Origin: Planctomycetia bacterium
GTDB lineage: Bacteria; Planctomycetota; Planctomycetia; Gemmatales; Gemmataceae
DNA: 63,086 nucleotides
Reading direction: 5' to 3'
Assembly (NCBI GenBank): GCA_005808665.1
Contig: SYLG01000136.1
Coordinates: 1-63,086 of the forward strand
The position numbers and the translations under genes are program-made. Of the stretch, positions 1-9,326 are shown piece after piece (positions within the stretch are counted from its first letter, which is position 1; the number at the start of each line of letters is the position of its first letter). The notes beneath the pieces are model-generated. The model ran no database searches, was not told the origin of the DNA, and was given only the letters and a program-made list of their open reading frames with translations.

Positions 1-55
1 CCTCAAGCAACCCCCGCTCCTCACCACTCAACCGGACTATGTAAATTTTCCGCAT
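1..55 (-). CDS. IS630-family transposase, N-terminal fragment cut by window edge
   Basis: Reading the minus strand from an ATG at 55-53 gives 18 residues that begin MRKIYIVRLSGEERGLLE and run off the left edge. The 'YIVRL(S/T)xEER' opening is typical of the N-terminal helix-turn-helix of IS630-family transposases. An ideal AAGGAGG Shine-Dalgarno sits 9 bases before the ATG on that strand. IS630 elements integrate at TA and encode a DDE transposase, but only the DNA-binding start is visible here, so family assignment rests on a short stretch. The element's end should lie between this start and the cytochrome gene, but I could not identify its terminal repeat. Confidence 0.55.
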   Translation of the reverse strand, partial: MRKIYIVRLSGEERGLLE

Positions 56-56
56 G

Positions 57-80
57 GTACCAACCCTCCTTGGTTGGTAC
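57..80 (-). promoter_or_regulatory. Hairpin with the transposase Shine-Dalgarno in its loop
   Basis: A perfect 9-bp inverted repeat (GTACCAACC at 57-65, GGTTGGTAC at 72-80) encloses a 6-base loop. On the minus strand the loop reads AAGGAG, the ribosome binding site of the transposase fragment, and the stem ends one base before its ATG. Such a hairpin could limit ribosome access, as is known for some insertion-sequence transposase mRNAs. The structure is directly visible; the regulatory role is inferred. Confidence 0.45.
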
Positions 81-469
81 TTATACTATGTGCCTTGCAG
101 CTGAATACTATCCTAATCCCTTTGAGTGGCAGGGCACTAGGCAAGGCAAGAATGATGCTTTCAACGGCATCAGCCAGGCGACTTAATGGGTCGGCTTGTT
201 ATGGGCCGATTTCAAAGGAGTACTGTTTTGGAATCTTTCAGGAAGGCAATAGAATCGTAAAGGCGAATCCGCAATCCTTGTCGTTGGAAACCAATTTAAT
301 CGTCCCTTGGGAGGGGAACCTAATTTAAGGCATTGCCAAGGGAATGTAAAAAGGCCATATTTTCGATCGACCACTTTCCCCGGAAGTAAATGGGGCCTAA
401 AGTAAAGCCATATCCCATCGAATAAAATTCCCACTACCAAGCCACCCAACCTCGTGAGATTTGGTTAGA
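81..469. other. Gap without a recognisable gene
   Basis: Short open frames occur on both strands but resemble no family and lack good ribosome binding sites. The stretch must contain the outer end of the IS630-like element and the promoter of the multiheme cytochrome gene; neither could be fixed. Confidence 0.4.
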
Positions 470-2395
470 ATGATTTCAGTCCAAAAACTTGGGTTTCGTG
501 GACCAATCCTTCCTTGGGTAATCGTGTTTATACTTTTTTTTCTTCTCCTTTCCGGGGTGTATTTAGGTTTCAAAGGAACCACCAAAGGTGTACTGGATCC
601 CCGGATTGCCTACTCCGGTCCGTTTGAAAACATTCACCCAAGCGTTTCCTATGTAGGGGATGAGGCCTGTGCTTCCTGCCATCAGGATTACCTTGACCGA
701 TTCAGAAACCATCCCATGGGCCAGGCAATGTCCACCACCAAGGAGGCAACCCGCATTGAAGGCTTTGGCCATCCATCGCGAAATCCCTTCAAGGTGGAAA
801 ACCTGCAATATAAAGTGGCGGAGGGTGAAAGGGTCGTTTTCCATGAAGAGGCCTCCGCAACAGGAAAATCAGCAAACAGGTTTGAGGTATCTTATGCGGT
901 AGGATCGGGGTCCAAGGCCCGGAGCTATTTGGTGAATCGCAATGGCTTTCTTTTCCAATCGCCGATTACCTGGTACCCGCTGGAAAAAATTTGGGATTTA
1001 TCACCTGGCTATGAAACCCGCAACATGCACTTTAATCGGGCGGTTGCCCCTGGTTGCCTTTTCTGCCACGCCAATTATGCGGACCATGTCGAGGGGACAG
1101 TTAATCGTTACCATTCGCCGGTATTCCATGGAATGCCCATTGGTTGCGAACGATGCCATGGTCCGGGCGAACTCCATGTGAAAAAGCAGGAAGGAATCTC
1201 CTCTGGAGACTTATTTGATGACACAATCGTCAATCCTTCCCGATTGGAACCGGACCTTAGGGAAGCCATTTGCCAGCAATGTCATATCCAGGGTGAGCAG
1301 CGGGTATTGGCCAAGGGAAGGAAGCCATTTGATTTTCGGCCTGGAATGCCATTACAACAATTTTTGGTGGATTTTATTGATAAAAAAGAGCGAAATGGTG
1401 ATAGAAAATTTGTGACAAGCGTCGAGCAAATGCGGGCAAGTCGATGCTTTGAGGCAACGCAAGGCAAAACCGGGCAATTGGGTTGCACCTCATGTCATGA
1501 TCCCCATGGAGTTCCCGACAAGGCGTCCAAATCGGTTTTTTTCCAAACCCGTTGCTTGCAATGCCATCAAAATATGCCCTGTTCTGAACCATTGGAAACA
1601 AGAATAGCACGCCAACCGGATGACAGTTGCATTGCCTGCCATATGCCCCAGCGGGGCACGGAAATCAACCATTCCACCATAACAGATCATCGCATTCCCA
1701 AACGACCAATCGGTTCGTCTGGGGAAAAATCCCCGCAAAAAACAACCCCCTTACCGGAGGATTTGGCACCCTTTCACCCGTTTCAAGAAGGAATGGGTAA
1801 TGCGGATCGTGACCTTGGTCTGGCTATGATGGGAATGCTGGATCGGGGATTGCCAGAAAAAGTGGCCCAATACCATGCCCAAAAAGCCCTCCCTTTATTG
1901 GAAAAAGCCTATCGCCAGGATCCCATGGACCATGCGACGGTGGAGACTTTGGGAGATGCCTATTCTGTTTTGAAATATGTTGGCACCGCCCGTGAATATT
2001 ACCGTCGGGCCCTGGAATTGTCGCCTGAATCCGAAACGACCTGGCATGCCCTTGGAATTCTGGATTTGGAGGATAAACAGTACAAGGAAGCGGTTCAATC
2101 CTATGAAAAAGCGTTGAGGATCAATCCTTATAATTTCAATTACCATTTGGGACTGGCCCGGGCTTTTTTCCGGCAAGGAAAAATGCCGGAATGCATCCAT
2201 GCCTCCAATCAAGGTCTTATTGTAGATCCCAATAATACTAAAATAGCAAGCCTCCTTGTTCAGGCCCATTTGGCAAAGGGGGACAAAGTCGCAGCCTTTG
2301 GAGTATTCGAAAAATTGACAGCCCTAACTCCCATGGCAAGGCAATTGGAATTGAAGGAATGGTGGGAAGGGGAGTTTCAAAAGTGGGAAAAATGA
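470..2395 (+). CDS. Multiheme cytochrome c with C-terminal TPR repeats
   Basis: The protein is about 641 residues. A single N-terminal transmembrane segment (roughly residues 12-35) anchors a periplasmic part with seven CxxCH heme motifs: CASCH, CLFCH, CERCH, CQQCH, CTSCH, CLQCH and CIACH, between about residues 67 and 391. The pattern resembles the cytochrome c554/NrfA-like multiheme fold. The C-terminal third (about 460-640) holds several tetratricopeptide repeats (for example 'AREYYRRALELSPES'). Multiheme-TPR fusions are common in planctomycetes and suggest electron transfer within a protein complex. A TTG at 461 could also start the frame; the ATG at 470 is chosen although neither has a strong Shine-Dalgarno. 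It overlaps the next gene by four bases. Redox partner and substrate are unknown. Confidence 0.85.
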   Translation: MISVQKLGFRGPILPWVIVFILFFLLLSGVYLGFKGTTKGVLDPRIAYSGPFENIHPSVSYVGDEACASCHQDYLDRFRNHPMGQAMSTTKEATRIEGFGHPSRNPFKVENLQYKVAEGERVVFHEEASATGKSANRFEVSYAVGSGSKARSYLVNRNGFLFQSPITWYPLEKIWDLSPGYETRNMHFNRAVAPGCLFCHANYADHVEGTVNRYHSPVFHGMPIGCERCHGPGELHVKKQEGISSGDLFDDTIVNPSRLEPDLREAICQQCHIQGEQRVLAKGRKPFDFRPGMPLQQFLVDFIDKKERNGDRKFVTSVEQMRASRCFEATQGKTGQLGCTSCHDPHGVPDKASKSVFFQTRCLQCHQNMPCSEPLETRIARQPDDSCIACHMPQRGTEINHSTITDHRIPKRPIGSSGEKSPQKTTPLPEDLAPFHPFQEGMGNADRDLGLAMMGMLDRGLPEKVAQYHAQKALPLLEKAYRQDPMDHATVETLGDAYSVLKYVGTAREYYRRALELSPESETTWHALGILDLEDKQYKEAVQSYEKALRINPYNFNYHLGLARAFFRQGKMPECIHASNQGLIVDPNNTKIASLLVQAHLAKGDKVAAFGVFEKLTALTPMARQLELKEWWEGEFQKWEK

Positions 2396-4278
2396 TGCAA
2401 GCGATTGCCGTTTCCTGGGGAAGTGGATGGTTCCTGGCGTTGGTTGGATTTGTTTGCCAATCTGGCATACTATGCGCCCAGGATCACCATTCCTTTGCCA
2501 GACCACAAGATCATCGGATCAGGCATTTGGAGCTTGACCTTGTTGTGGATTTTGACAAAAAAATCCTGACAGGTTTGGTGACCCTGGATTTGATCGGAGG
2601 TTTGGAAACGCGAACACCTTTGTCACTCAATACTTTAACGCTGGATACCAGGGACCTTGATATTCAAAAGGTGGTTGGTCTAACGAAAAACGGCGAATCC
2701 ATAATCCTCCCTTTTGAGCTTGGTCCCAAGGATAAAATCCTGGGCCAACCGTTGGTGATACGGCTCCCCAAACCCGGATTAAGGGTTCGGGTTGAATATG
2801 CAACCACTACAAGGTCCCAAGCTTTGCAATGGCTAAAACCGGAACAGACGGCCGGGAAAAAGTATCCCTATCTTTTTACCCAATCCCAAGCCATTGATGC
2901 CCGGAGTTGGATTCCTCTTCAGGATACCCCCAATATCCGTTTTACCTACAAAGCGCGAATCAAAACCAGGGCTAACCTCCTGGCCGTGATGAGTGCCAAC
3001 AATCCCCTGGAAAAAAATTCGAAAGGGGAATATGTTTTTGAAATGCCCCAGCCAATCCCTTCGTATTTAATGGCACTTGCGGTGGGGGATATTGCGTTTC
3101 AAAAGATCAGTTCAAGGACAGGTGTTTATGCGGAACCAGGCGTTTTGGCCAAAGCCGCCTTGGAATTTTCGGACATGGAAAAGATGGTGAAGGCCTGCGA
3201 AACCCTTTATGGCCCGTACCAATGGGGCAGGTACGATGTATTAATAATGCCCACCAGTTTTCCCTTTGGTGGCATGGAGAATCCCAGACTTACTTTTGTT
3301 TCCCCCACCGTTTTGGCAGGGGATAAAAGCCTGGTATCCCTGTTGGCCCATGAATTGGCTCATTCCTGGTCGGGGAATTTGGTAACGAATGCTACCTGGG
3401 ATGATTTTTGGCTCAATGAAGGATTTACGGTTTATCTGGAAAGGCGGATCATGGAGGAGGTTTATGGTCGGGAACGAGCGTTGATGGAATCTGTACTTGG
3501 AAAAAAAGGACTTCTGGCCGAATTGAAATCCCTCCCCAAAGAGGCTCAATCCCTCCAATTAAAGCTCAAAGGGCGTTCCCCCTCGGAAGGTTTGACGGAT
3601 ATACCCTATGAAAAGGGGGCCTTATTCCTTACCCACCTTGAGGGAATTGTCGGTCGTCCAAAGTTGGATGCATTCCTGAAAAAATTCTTTCACGAATATG
3701 AGTTTCAAAGTTTGACAACCGCCGATTTTGAATCTTTTCTAAACCGCAATCTGTTTTTAAGCAACCCGAAGGCCATTCAAAATGCCCAAATCAGGGAATG
3801 GCTTTATGACCCTGGCCTGCCCACGGGTGCTCCCGATCCCAACTCCCCCCGGTTGACCCAATTGGCAGCGTTAGCCAACCGATTTGTTAGTGGGCTCATT
3901 ACCGCTGGGGACCTGAAGGCCAAGGACTGGACCTCGCAGGAATGGCTCCAATTTCTTGGGGCTTTGCCTCCCAAAATGTTGTTACAGCGGATGAACGATT
4001 TGGATTCCACATGGCATTTAACCCAAACGGGGAATTCGGAAATTTTGTGTGTATGGCTACTCCTTTGTATCCGCAGTGATTATGGCCCGGCGTTTGGGCG
4101 TTTGGAGGCCTTTTTAACCGATCAGGGGAGGAGGAAATTCTTGAAGTCCCTTTATGAGGAATTGGTAAAAACCGGGCCCGGCAAGGCCAGGGCGTTGGCC
4201 ATTTATGCCAAAACCAGGTCAGGCTACCACCATGCAATTACTGAAACCATTGATGCAATTCTTGGTTACAAACCCTAA
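2392..4278 (+). CDS. M1-family metallo-aminopeptidase, exported
   Basis: Zinc aminopeptidase of the M1 (gluzincin) family. The HELAH zinc motif lies near residue 320, with the third ligand Glu in 'NEGF' about 20 residues on. The substrate-binding motif is GGMENP (near 293), the form seen in the leukotriene-A4 hydrolase/aminopeptidase B branch, and a C-terminal helical domain follows. An ATG at 2392 overlaps the preceding TGA and gives a clean signal peptide (hydrophobic stretch, then CAQ), so I prefer it to the ATG at 2359, which would add 11 charged residues before the signal. The product is probably periplasmic and trims peptides from their N-termini. Translational coupling to the multiheme cytochrome/TPR gene is notable because the functions do not obviously match. 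Confidence 0.88.
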   Translation: MMQAIAVSWGSGWFLALVGFVCQSGILCAQDHHSFARPQDHRIRHLELDLVVDFDKKILTGLVTLDLIGGLETRTPLSLNTLTLDTRDLDIQKVVGLTKNGESIILPFELGPKDKILGQPLVIRLPKPGLRVRVEYATTTRSQALQWLKPEQTAGKKYPYLFTQSQAIDARSWIPLQDTPNIRFTYKARIKTRANLLAVMSANNPLEKNSKGEYVFEMPQPIPSYLMALAVGDIAFQKISSRTGVYAEPGVLAKAALEFSDMEKMVKACETLYGPYQWGRYDVLIMPTSFPFGGMENPRLTFVSPTVLAGDKSLVSLLAHELAHSWSGNLVTNATWDDFWLNEGFTVYLERRIMEEVYGRERALMESVLGKKGLLAELKSLPKEAQSLQLKLKGRSPSEGLTDIPYEKGALFLTHLEGIVGRPKLDAFLKKFFHEYEFQSLTTADFESFLNRNLFLSNPKAIQNAQIREWLYDPGLPTGAPDPNSPRLTQLAALANRFVSGLITAGDLKAKDWTSQEWLQFLGALPPKMLLQRMNDLDSTWHLTQTGNSEILCVWLLLCIRSDYGPAFGRLEAFLTDQGRRKFLKSLYEELVKTGPGKARALAIYAKTRSGYHHAITETIDAILGYKP

Positions 4279-4343
4279 TCGCAAGTATGTCAAGGAAATC
4301 CTGGAAGGGGTGATACCTTCAACCACCGAAAGACAATAGGATC

Positions 4344-5522
4344 ATGAAAATCGTTCGCATTGAAACCTTTGTTTGTCATGCCCGGATGAGGAATTGGGTT
4401 TTTGTAAAGGTCATCACCGATCAACCAGGCCTGTTCGGATGGGGTGAGGCTACCTTGGAATGGCACACCCGCAGCATCGTCGGAGCCATCGAGGACCTTT
4501 CCCACCTGATCGTTGGCGAGGATCCCACCAGGGTGGAGCACCTGTGGCAGATGATGTACAGGCAACATTTCTGGCATGGCAATGGGGTGATACGGTCGAC
4601 CGCCATTGCCGGGATTGATTTGGCACTTTGGGACATACTAGGCAAAATTCACGCCGTTCCTTGTCACAAATTGTGGGGTGGCCCTGTCCGGGATTACATT
4701 CGATTGTATTGTCACCTCGGCGGGGGAAGGTTGGAAAACTTTTATGAAACTCCTGTTGATAATGCCAAACAATTTGCTGACCTTGCCGGTCAAGCTGTGG
4801 CCGATGGTTTTACCGCATTCAAGTCCATGGCGGTGCCGCCAACCATGCCCATCGAGGGCCTGAGGGCACTTTCGGTTGCGGAAGCATGTGTTTTGTCCAT
4901 GCGTGAGGCGGTTGGTGATGGCATTGACATCATGGTGGATTGCCATGCCAGGCCATCTCCCGCCATGGGAATGCAATTCGCCAAGGTCCTTGACAAGTTT
5001 GGGTTGTACTTTTTTGAGGAGCCTTGCTGGCCGGAAAACATTGCAAGTCTGGCTGCGATCAATGCGGCGGTTGCCACACCCATCGCCACAGGAGAAAGGC
5101 TCACTCACCTCGCTGCATTCCGGGATCTTTTTGCGGTTCGGGGGTGTGAGATTTGCCAACTTGATATAACTCATTGCGGTGGCTTCACGGAATCCAGGCG
5201 AATTGCCGCATTGGCGGATGCCCATCGAATTGCCCTGGCACCACATAATCCCCAAGGGCCGGTAAGCACCGCCGCTTCGCTCGAATTCGGTTTTTCCCAA
5301 CCCAGCTACATCATTTGCGAATCGGTTCATAATGATGTTCCCTGGCGACAGGACATAGTGGAAGAAGGATTCACGATTGATCCAAAAACAAGGACTGTTT
5401 TACCCAATTCCCGGCCGGGTTTGGGAATTACTATAAACGAGGCCGAGATCTCCAAACACCCCTTTGAACAAGAAATACCTCAGCGGGTGTTTTACCGGGA
5501 TGGAGCCGTCGGAGATTGGTAA
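4344..5522 (+). CDS. Enolase-superfamily sugar-acid dehydratase (DgoD-like)
   Basis: 392 residues of the mandelate racemase/muconate lactonizing group. Visible metal and catalytic positions are Asp199 with His201 (VDCHAR), Glu225 (FFEEP), Glu251 (TGERL) and His301 (APHNP), the arrangement of galactonate/mannonate-type acid-sugar dehydratases. Such enzymes remove water from an aldonate to give a 2-keto-3-deoxy acid. It is the first gene of a run of four close or overlapping genes that also encode a DapA-family lyase and an MFS carrier, which fits uptake and breakdown of a sugar acid. The exact substrate cannot be read from sequence; D-galactonate is the nearest known example. No signal peptide, so cytoplasmic. 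Confidence 0.85.
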   Translation: MKIVRIETFVCHARMRNWVFVKVITDQPGLFGWGEATLEWHTRSIVGAIEDLSHLIVGEDPTRVEHLWQMMYRQHFWHGNGVIRSTAIAGIDLALWDILGKIHAVPCHKLWGGPVRDYIRLYCHLGGGRLENFYETPVDNAKQFADLAGQAVADGFTAFKSMAVPPTMPIEGLRALSVAEACVLSMREAVGDGIDIMVDCHARPSPAMGMQFAKVLDKFGLYFFEEPCWPENIASLAAINAAVATPIATGERLTHLAAFRDLFAVRGCEICQLDITHCGGFTESRRIAALADAHRIALAPHNPQGPVSTAASLEFGFSQPSYIICESVHNDVPWRQDIVEEGFTIDPKTRTVLPNSRPGLGITINEAEISKHPFEQEIPQRVFYRDGAVGDW

Positions 5523-5553
5523 TTGCGGTATTAGGGTGGCCCCAGGAGGAAAA

Positions 5554-6933
5554 ATGCCAAAGGATTTTTTTCATCCCTCGTTTCATGGATGGATCGGGAT
5601 TCATCGAGCCGATATCACTCCACCGGTGGGTATTTACTCCCGTAACTGGGGCGCGGCAAAACATGATGTTGCCGACTCTATCCACCGGCGGTTAACGCTT
5701 AGCGTAATGACCTTGGCACCCTTGGGGGGCGGGGACCCCCTTGTATTTGTGGATGTCGATCTAGGCTGGTGGAAGACACCCAATACCTTTCGGGATTTCC
5801 AAACCCGGTTGCTATTAGCCTTGGGCCTTGGAAGCCAAAACCTGATCCTGGCACTAAGTCACACTCATTCCGCCCCGCCTTTGATGGATACGGATGATTC
5901 CCTCCCCGGAAGTGGACTCCTTCGGTTGTGGATGGAAAATGTATTTCAAACCACCTTGAATTCCGTAAGGGCAGCCTTGGGGAGTCAATTTTCCGGAACT
6001 CTTGACTGGGGTGTTGGTCGATGTGATTTGGCCTCGATTCGAGACCTTCCGGACCCGGACTCCAATAAGGAACGCGTCCTTTGTGGCTTTAATCCTGAAG
6101 GAAAACCGGAAGATACCCTGCTGGTGGGGCGCATCACCAATTCTGCCGGCCGCATTTGTGCAATTCTTACAAACTATGCTTGCCACCCAACAACGCTGGC
6201 TTGGCAAAACAGTGCCATTTCACCCGATTATGTCGGTGCCATGCGGGAAACAATCGAGCAATCCACCGGGGGCGTATCCCTTTTCATGATTGGTGCCTGT
6301 GGCGACCTTGCACCTCGCTTTCAGTATGTCGGTGATACTTTGGTAGCTGACCGGCATGGATTCCATTTGGGATACGCGGTGCTTGGTACTTTGCACGGAA
6401 TGGAACCGCCAGGGACCTGCCTGGTGTACGATGGCCCGGTCGAATCTGGGGCTACCTTGGCGGTTTGGCGACATAAACCAAGGGAGTTATCCCAAAAACT
6501 GGCTTCACGGATAACACTCGTTCGTTTGCCCTTGAAAGATTGGCCCTCGGCGAATGAACTGGAACAACAAAGGCTTGCCTGTAACGACCGGGCCTTGGAA
6601 GAGCGCCTTCGCCGAAAAAGGGATATTCGAAGGGGAATAGGCGATGGGACGACCTTCGACCTGCCCATTTATGCTTGGCGGATTGGGGATGCCGTCCTTG
6701 TTGGGTGTTGTGCCGAACCCTATTCCATCCTGCAGGTGGAATTAAGGCGATCTTTTCCCGGTAGAACAATCGTGTGTATGAACCTGATCAATGGGTCGAT
6801 AGGATACCTCCCACCCGCCCACCTTTTCGACACGAATATTTATCCCGTTTGGCAGACCCCCTTTGATCGGGGTTGTTTGGAACTTGTAATAACATCCATG
6901 ATTAAGGCGGTAAACGATGTCCTTTGCCAATAA
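5554..6933 (+). CDS. Neutral/alkaline ceramidase-family hydrolase, nucleophile motif altered
   Basis: About 459 residues of the neutral/alkaline non-lysosomal ceramidase N-terminal fold. Zinc-ligand motifs are recognisable: 'LSHTHSAP' (His103/His105) and 'NYACHPTT' (His211). The segment that holds the catalytic Ser in true ceramidases (GDVSPN) reads GDLAPR, with Ala253 in the Ser place, so ceramide cleavage by the usual mechanism is unlikely. No signal peptide is present, whereas classical family members are secreted. The start is the ATG at 5554, four bases after a perfect AGGAGG (5544-5549); upstream in-frame starts would overlap the dehydratase gene. It sits between sugar-acid genes and overlaps the next gene by 17 bases. 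Probably a cytosolic hydrolase acting on the operon's substrate. Confidence 0.8.
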   Translation: MPKDFFHPSFHGWIGIHRADITPPVGIYSRNWGAAKHDVADSIHRRLTLSVMTLAPLGGGDPLVFVDVDLGWWKTPNTFRDFQTRLLLALGLGSQNLILALSHTHSAPPLMDTDDSLPGSGLLRLWMENVFQTTLNSVRAALGSQFSGTLDWGVGRCDLASIRDLPDPDSNKERVLCGFNPEGKPEDTLLVGRITNSAGRICAILTNYACHPTTLAWQNSAISPDYVGAMRETIEQSTGGVSLFMIGACGDLAPRFQYVGDTLVADRHGFHLGYAVLGTLHGMEPPGTCLVYDGPVESGATLAVWRHKPRELSQKLASRITLVRLPLKDWPSANELEQQRLACNDRALEERLRRKRDIRRGIGDGTTFDLPIYAWRIGDAVLVGCCAEPYSILQVELRRSFPGRTIVCMNLINGSIGYLPPAHLFDTNIYPVWQTPFDRGCLELVITSMIKAVNDVLCQ

Positions 6934-7834
6934 CCCTTCTGTCAAGGGTGTGCTACCCGTCCTGCACACGCCATTTACCAAGGATGGCCGGATTGATTGC
7001 GCCACACTTTATGGTGAAATGGATTGGGCGTTCAAGGTTGGTGCCGATGGGGTCGTAGTCGCCATGGTCAGCGAAATCCTCCGCTTGGGATACCACCTGA
7101 GGCGGGAACTAAACACTTTGGTTTGTCAGGCCATCGGGGGGAGGGGGTTTTCAATCCTTAGCGTCGGAGCCGAAAGCACCCGGGAAGCATGTGATTTTGC
7201 CACTCACGCCGAGGGCCTTGGGGCAAGTGCGGTAATGGCCATCCCCCCGGTTGCCACCAGGCTTGGTACTGAGGCGACCAGGGCCTATTTCGCCTCCATT
7301 GCAAGAAGTGTATCCATTCCCCTGGTGGTCCAGGATGCCTCGGCCTATGTGGGTGCGGCAATTGACATTAGCGTATACTTGGATCTGATGGCAGAGTTTG
7401 GCAGTGAACGCATCCTGTTCAAACCGGAAGCCAGCCCTTTGGGGCCAAACCTGTCCAAGCTACGCGATGCGACCGGGGGTACAGCCCGGATTTTTGAGGG
7501 GTCCGGGGGGATCAACCTGGTTGATTGCCACCGGCGGGGCATCGTCGGGACGATTCCAGGTACGGATCTCCTGGATGGAATCGTTGCCCTTTGGAGGGCA
7601 CTTGAAGCAGGTGATGAGGATCGCATTTACTCCCTTTCCTTTCCAATAACCGCCCTTGTTGCCCTGCAGATTCAAGGGGGGTTGGATGGCTATCTCGGGA
7701 TCGAAAAGTACCTCCTCAAGAAGCGGGGGATTTTTGTCAACACCTTGCAAATGCAGCCTGTGGGTTGGCAAATCGACCCGGAAACCCAAGCCGAGGTTGA
7801 CCGTTTGTTCGCCATCATGAAGGCCGCCCTTTGA
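6917..7834 (+). CDS. DapA-family (DHDPS/N-acetylneuraminate lyase) aldolase or dehydratase
   Basis: 305-residue class I aldolase TIM barrel of the dihydrodipicolinate synthase/NAL family. The Schiff-base lysine is Lys169 in 'RILFKPEAS'. The usual catalytic 'YN' tyrosine segment is replaced by 'VQDASAY' (residues 138-144), and the GTTGE pyruvate-carboxylate loop is changed to 'AMVSE', so it is not a standard lysine-pathway DapA. With a dehydratase producing a 2-keto-3-deoxy acid upstream, a role as 2-keto-3-deoxy-acid aldolase or second dehydratase fits. It overlaps the hydrolase gene by 17 bases and the transporter gene by four, so the operon is translationally coupled. Confidence 0.85.
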   Translation: MSFANNPSVKGVLPVLHTPFTKDGRIDCATLYGEMDWAFKVGADGVVVAMVSEILRLGYHLRRELNTLVCQAIGGRGFSILSVGAESTREACDFATHAEGLGASAVMAIPPVATRLGTEATRAYFASIARSVSIPLVVQDASAYVGAAIDISVYLDLMAEFGSERILFKPEASPLGPNLSKLRDATGGTARIFEGSGGINLVDCHRRGIVGTIPGTDLLDGIVALWRALEAGDEDRIYSLSFPITALVALQIQGGLDGYLGIEKYLLKKRGIFVNTLQMQPVGWQIDPETQAEVDRLFAIMKAAL

Positions 7835-9135
7835 ATCCCAGCCAACCCACAACTGTCCGTTACCAAACCGTTGGCTGGTTGACTTTGGCCGCCGCGCTTG
7901 CCTATTTGTGTCGTAATGCTGTGAGCGTGGCGGAAAGCACGATCCGCCAGGACATGGGGTTGACCTTGAGCCAATCCGGTTGGTTCATGGGTTCCTTTTT
8001 TTGGACTTATGCCATCTTTCAAGTTCCAAGCGGTTGGTTCTCCGGGCGTTTTGGAACCCGGAAAGCCCTGACGCTTTTTGCCCTTGGATGGGCATTCGCA
8101 ATGATGGGTATCTGCCTTACCTCTGTTTTCTTGATCCTTCTTTTGGGACAATTGTTGCTGGGGGTCGCCCAGGCAGGGATTTTTCCGGCCTCAACCAACT
8201 CCATTGGCCACTGGATGCCCTTGGCTCACCGAACTTTGGCCTGTGGTTTTCTGGCTGCTGGAATGCAAATTGGGGCGGTCCTTGCCAGTGGCCTTACGGG
8301 GGTACTCCTGATCCCCTTCGGATGGCGTGGGACTTTTTTCCTTTTCGCTCTTCCAAGTGTTCTTTGGGCGGTTGGGTTTTACCTTCAATTTCGTGACCTT
8401 CCCAGCCAAAACCAAAAAGTGAACGCTCTTGAATTGGCCTTGATTCATGAAGGACGGGACACCGAGGCCAAAGGTCCATTGGTAAAAACGAATGAATTCC
8501 GGACATTGCTGACTCTGGTCAATCGACCTGTCATGTACTTCCTTTGTGGACAACAAATCTGCAGGGCGGCTGGGTACATGTTTTTTGCCAGTTGGTTCCC
8601 TACTTTCCTTCAGGAAACCCGGGGAGTAACGGTGGCTCAATCGGGCTTTTTACAGGGACTCGTGCTAGTCGGAACACTGTTTGGCAGCCTTTTCGGTGGG
8701 ATGCTTACCGATTTTATCTGGCGCAGGACGGGCGATAATCGGTTGAGCCGGTCAGGCGTGGGTGCTGGTGCTTTGGGTATTTGTGGCTTGTTGATTTTTG
8801 GTGCGTGGTTTGTGGAAAATCCTGCCACCGCGGTGGCCCTCATGGCGCTTGGATCTTTGTTTGCGGCTCTGGCGGGACCCTGTGCGCTGGCCGCCACCAT
8901 TGACATTGGCGGTAGTCGGGTCCCCCAAGTGTACGGTTTGATGAATATGTGTGGGAATTTTGCCGCCGCCGCCTGTCCGGTCCTTGTGGCCAAATTGTTT
9001 CAATGGACAGAAAATTGGAATGTGGTACTGCTCATGTTTTCAGGGGTCTACCTTACCGGAGCGGCCTGCTGGCTGTTTGCCAATCCCAAAACCCAAAACA
9101 GGGACAACCAGATTGGCAGGGAAAGCAATCATTGA
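7831..9135 (+). CDS. MFS transporter, anion:cation symporter type
   Basis: 434 residues with about 12 hydrophobic segments. The motif after helix 2 ([10 protein letters not shown]) is the major-facilitator signature, and the overall pattern matches the anion:cation symporter (hexuronate/galactonate/glucarate) group. It starts with TTG inside the preceding stop (TTGA, four-base overlap), so its translation depends on the DapA-family gene. As the last gene of the catabolic operon it probably imports the sugar acid that the dehydratase uses. It resides in the inner membrane. Substrate identity is inferred from context only. Confidence 0.85.
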   Translation: MNPSQPTTVRYQTVGWLTLAAALAYLCRNAVSVAESTIRQDMGLTLSQSGWFMGSFFWTYAIFQVPSGWFSGRFGTRKALTLFALGWAFAMMGICLTSVFLILLLGQLLLGVAQAGIFPASTNSIGHWMPLAHRTLACGFLAAGMQIGAVLASGLTGVLLIPFGWRGTFFLFALPSVLWAVGFYLQFRDLPSQNQKVNALELALIHEGRDTEAKGPLVKTNEFRTLLTLVNRPVMYFLCGQQICRAAGYMFFASWFPTFLQETRGVTVAQSGFLQGLVLVGTLFGSLFGGMLTDFIWRRTGDNRLSRSGVGAGALGICGLLIFGAWFVENPATAVALMALGSLFAALAGPCALAATIDIGGSRVPQVYGLMNMCGNFAAAACPVLVAKLFQWTENWNVVLLMFSGVYLTGAACWLFANPKTQNRDNQIGRESNH

Positions 9136-9326
9136 AAATGGCCTGGCAGGCAGGTTAAATGGCCTTGGGGAATTTCGCCTTTGGGTTTTGCCTTTCCGCA
9201 ATCTCCTATTGAAAGGGTGATTGACCTTGGCTTTTCCTGATACTTGCCCCAAATGGAATTTCATTGGAAAATCCTCCTGCCAAAACCGGGATTTCATTTG
9301 GTGAGCTGCTGTAATGGAGTGAAATC

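Noticed and set aside
57-80. Hairpin read as an intrinsic terminator
   Set aside because: No T-tract on either side, and the loop is precisely the Shine-Dalgarno of the transposase start.
74-449. Two short overlapping frames before the cytochrome gene
   Set aside because: No family resemblance and no good ribosome site; the IS630-like end is a better explanation for the region.
4638-5330. Minus-strand frame of 230 codons
   Set aside because: Antisense to the DgoD-like gene, whose catalytic residues are all present; no ribosome site or family resemblance.
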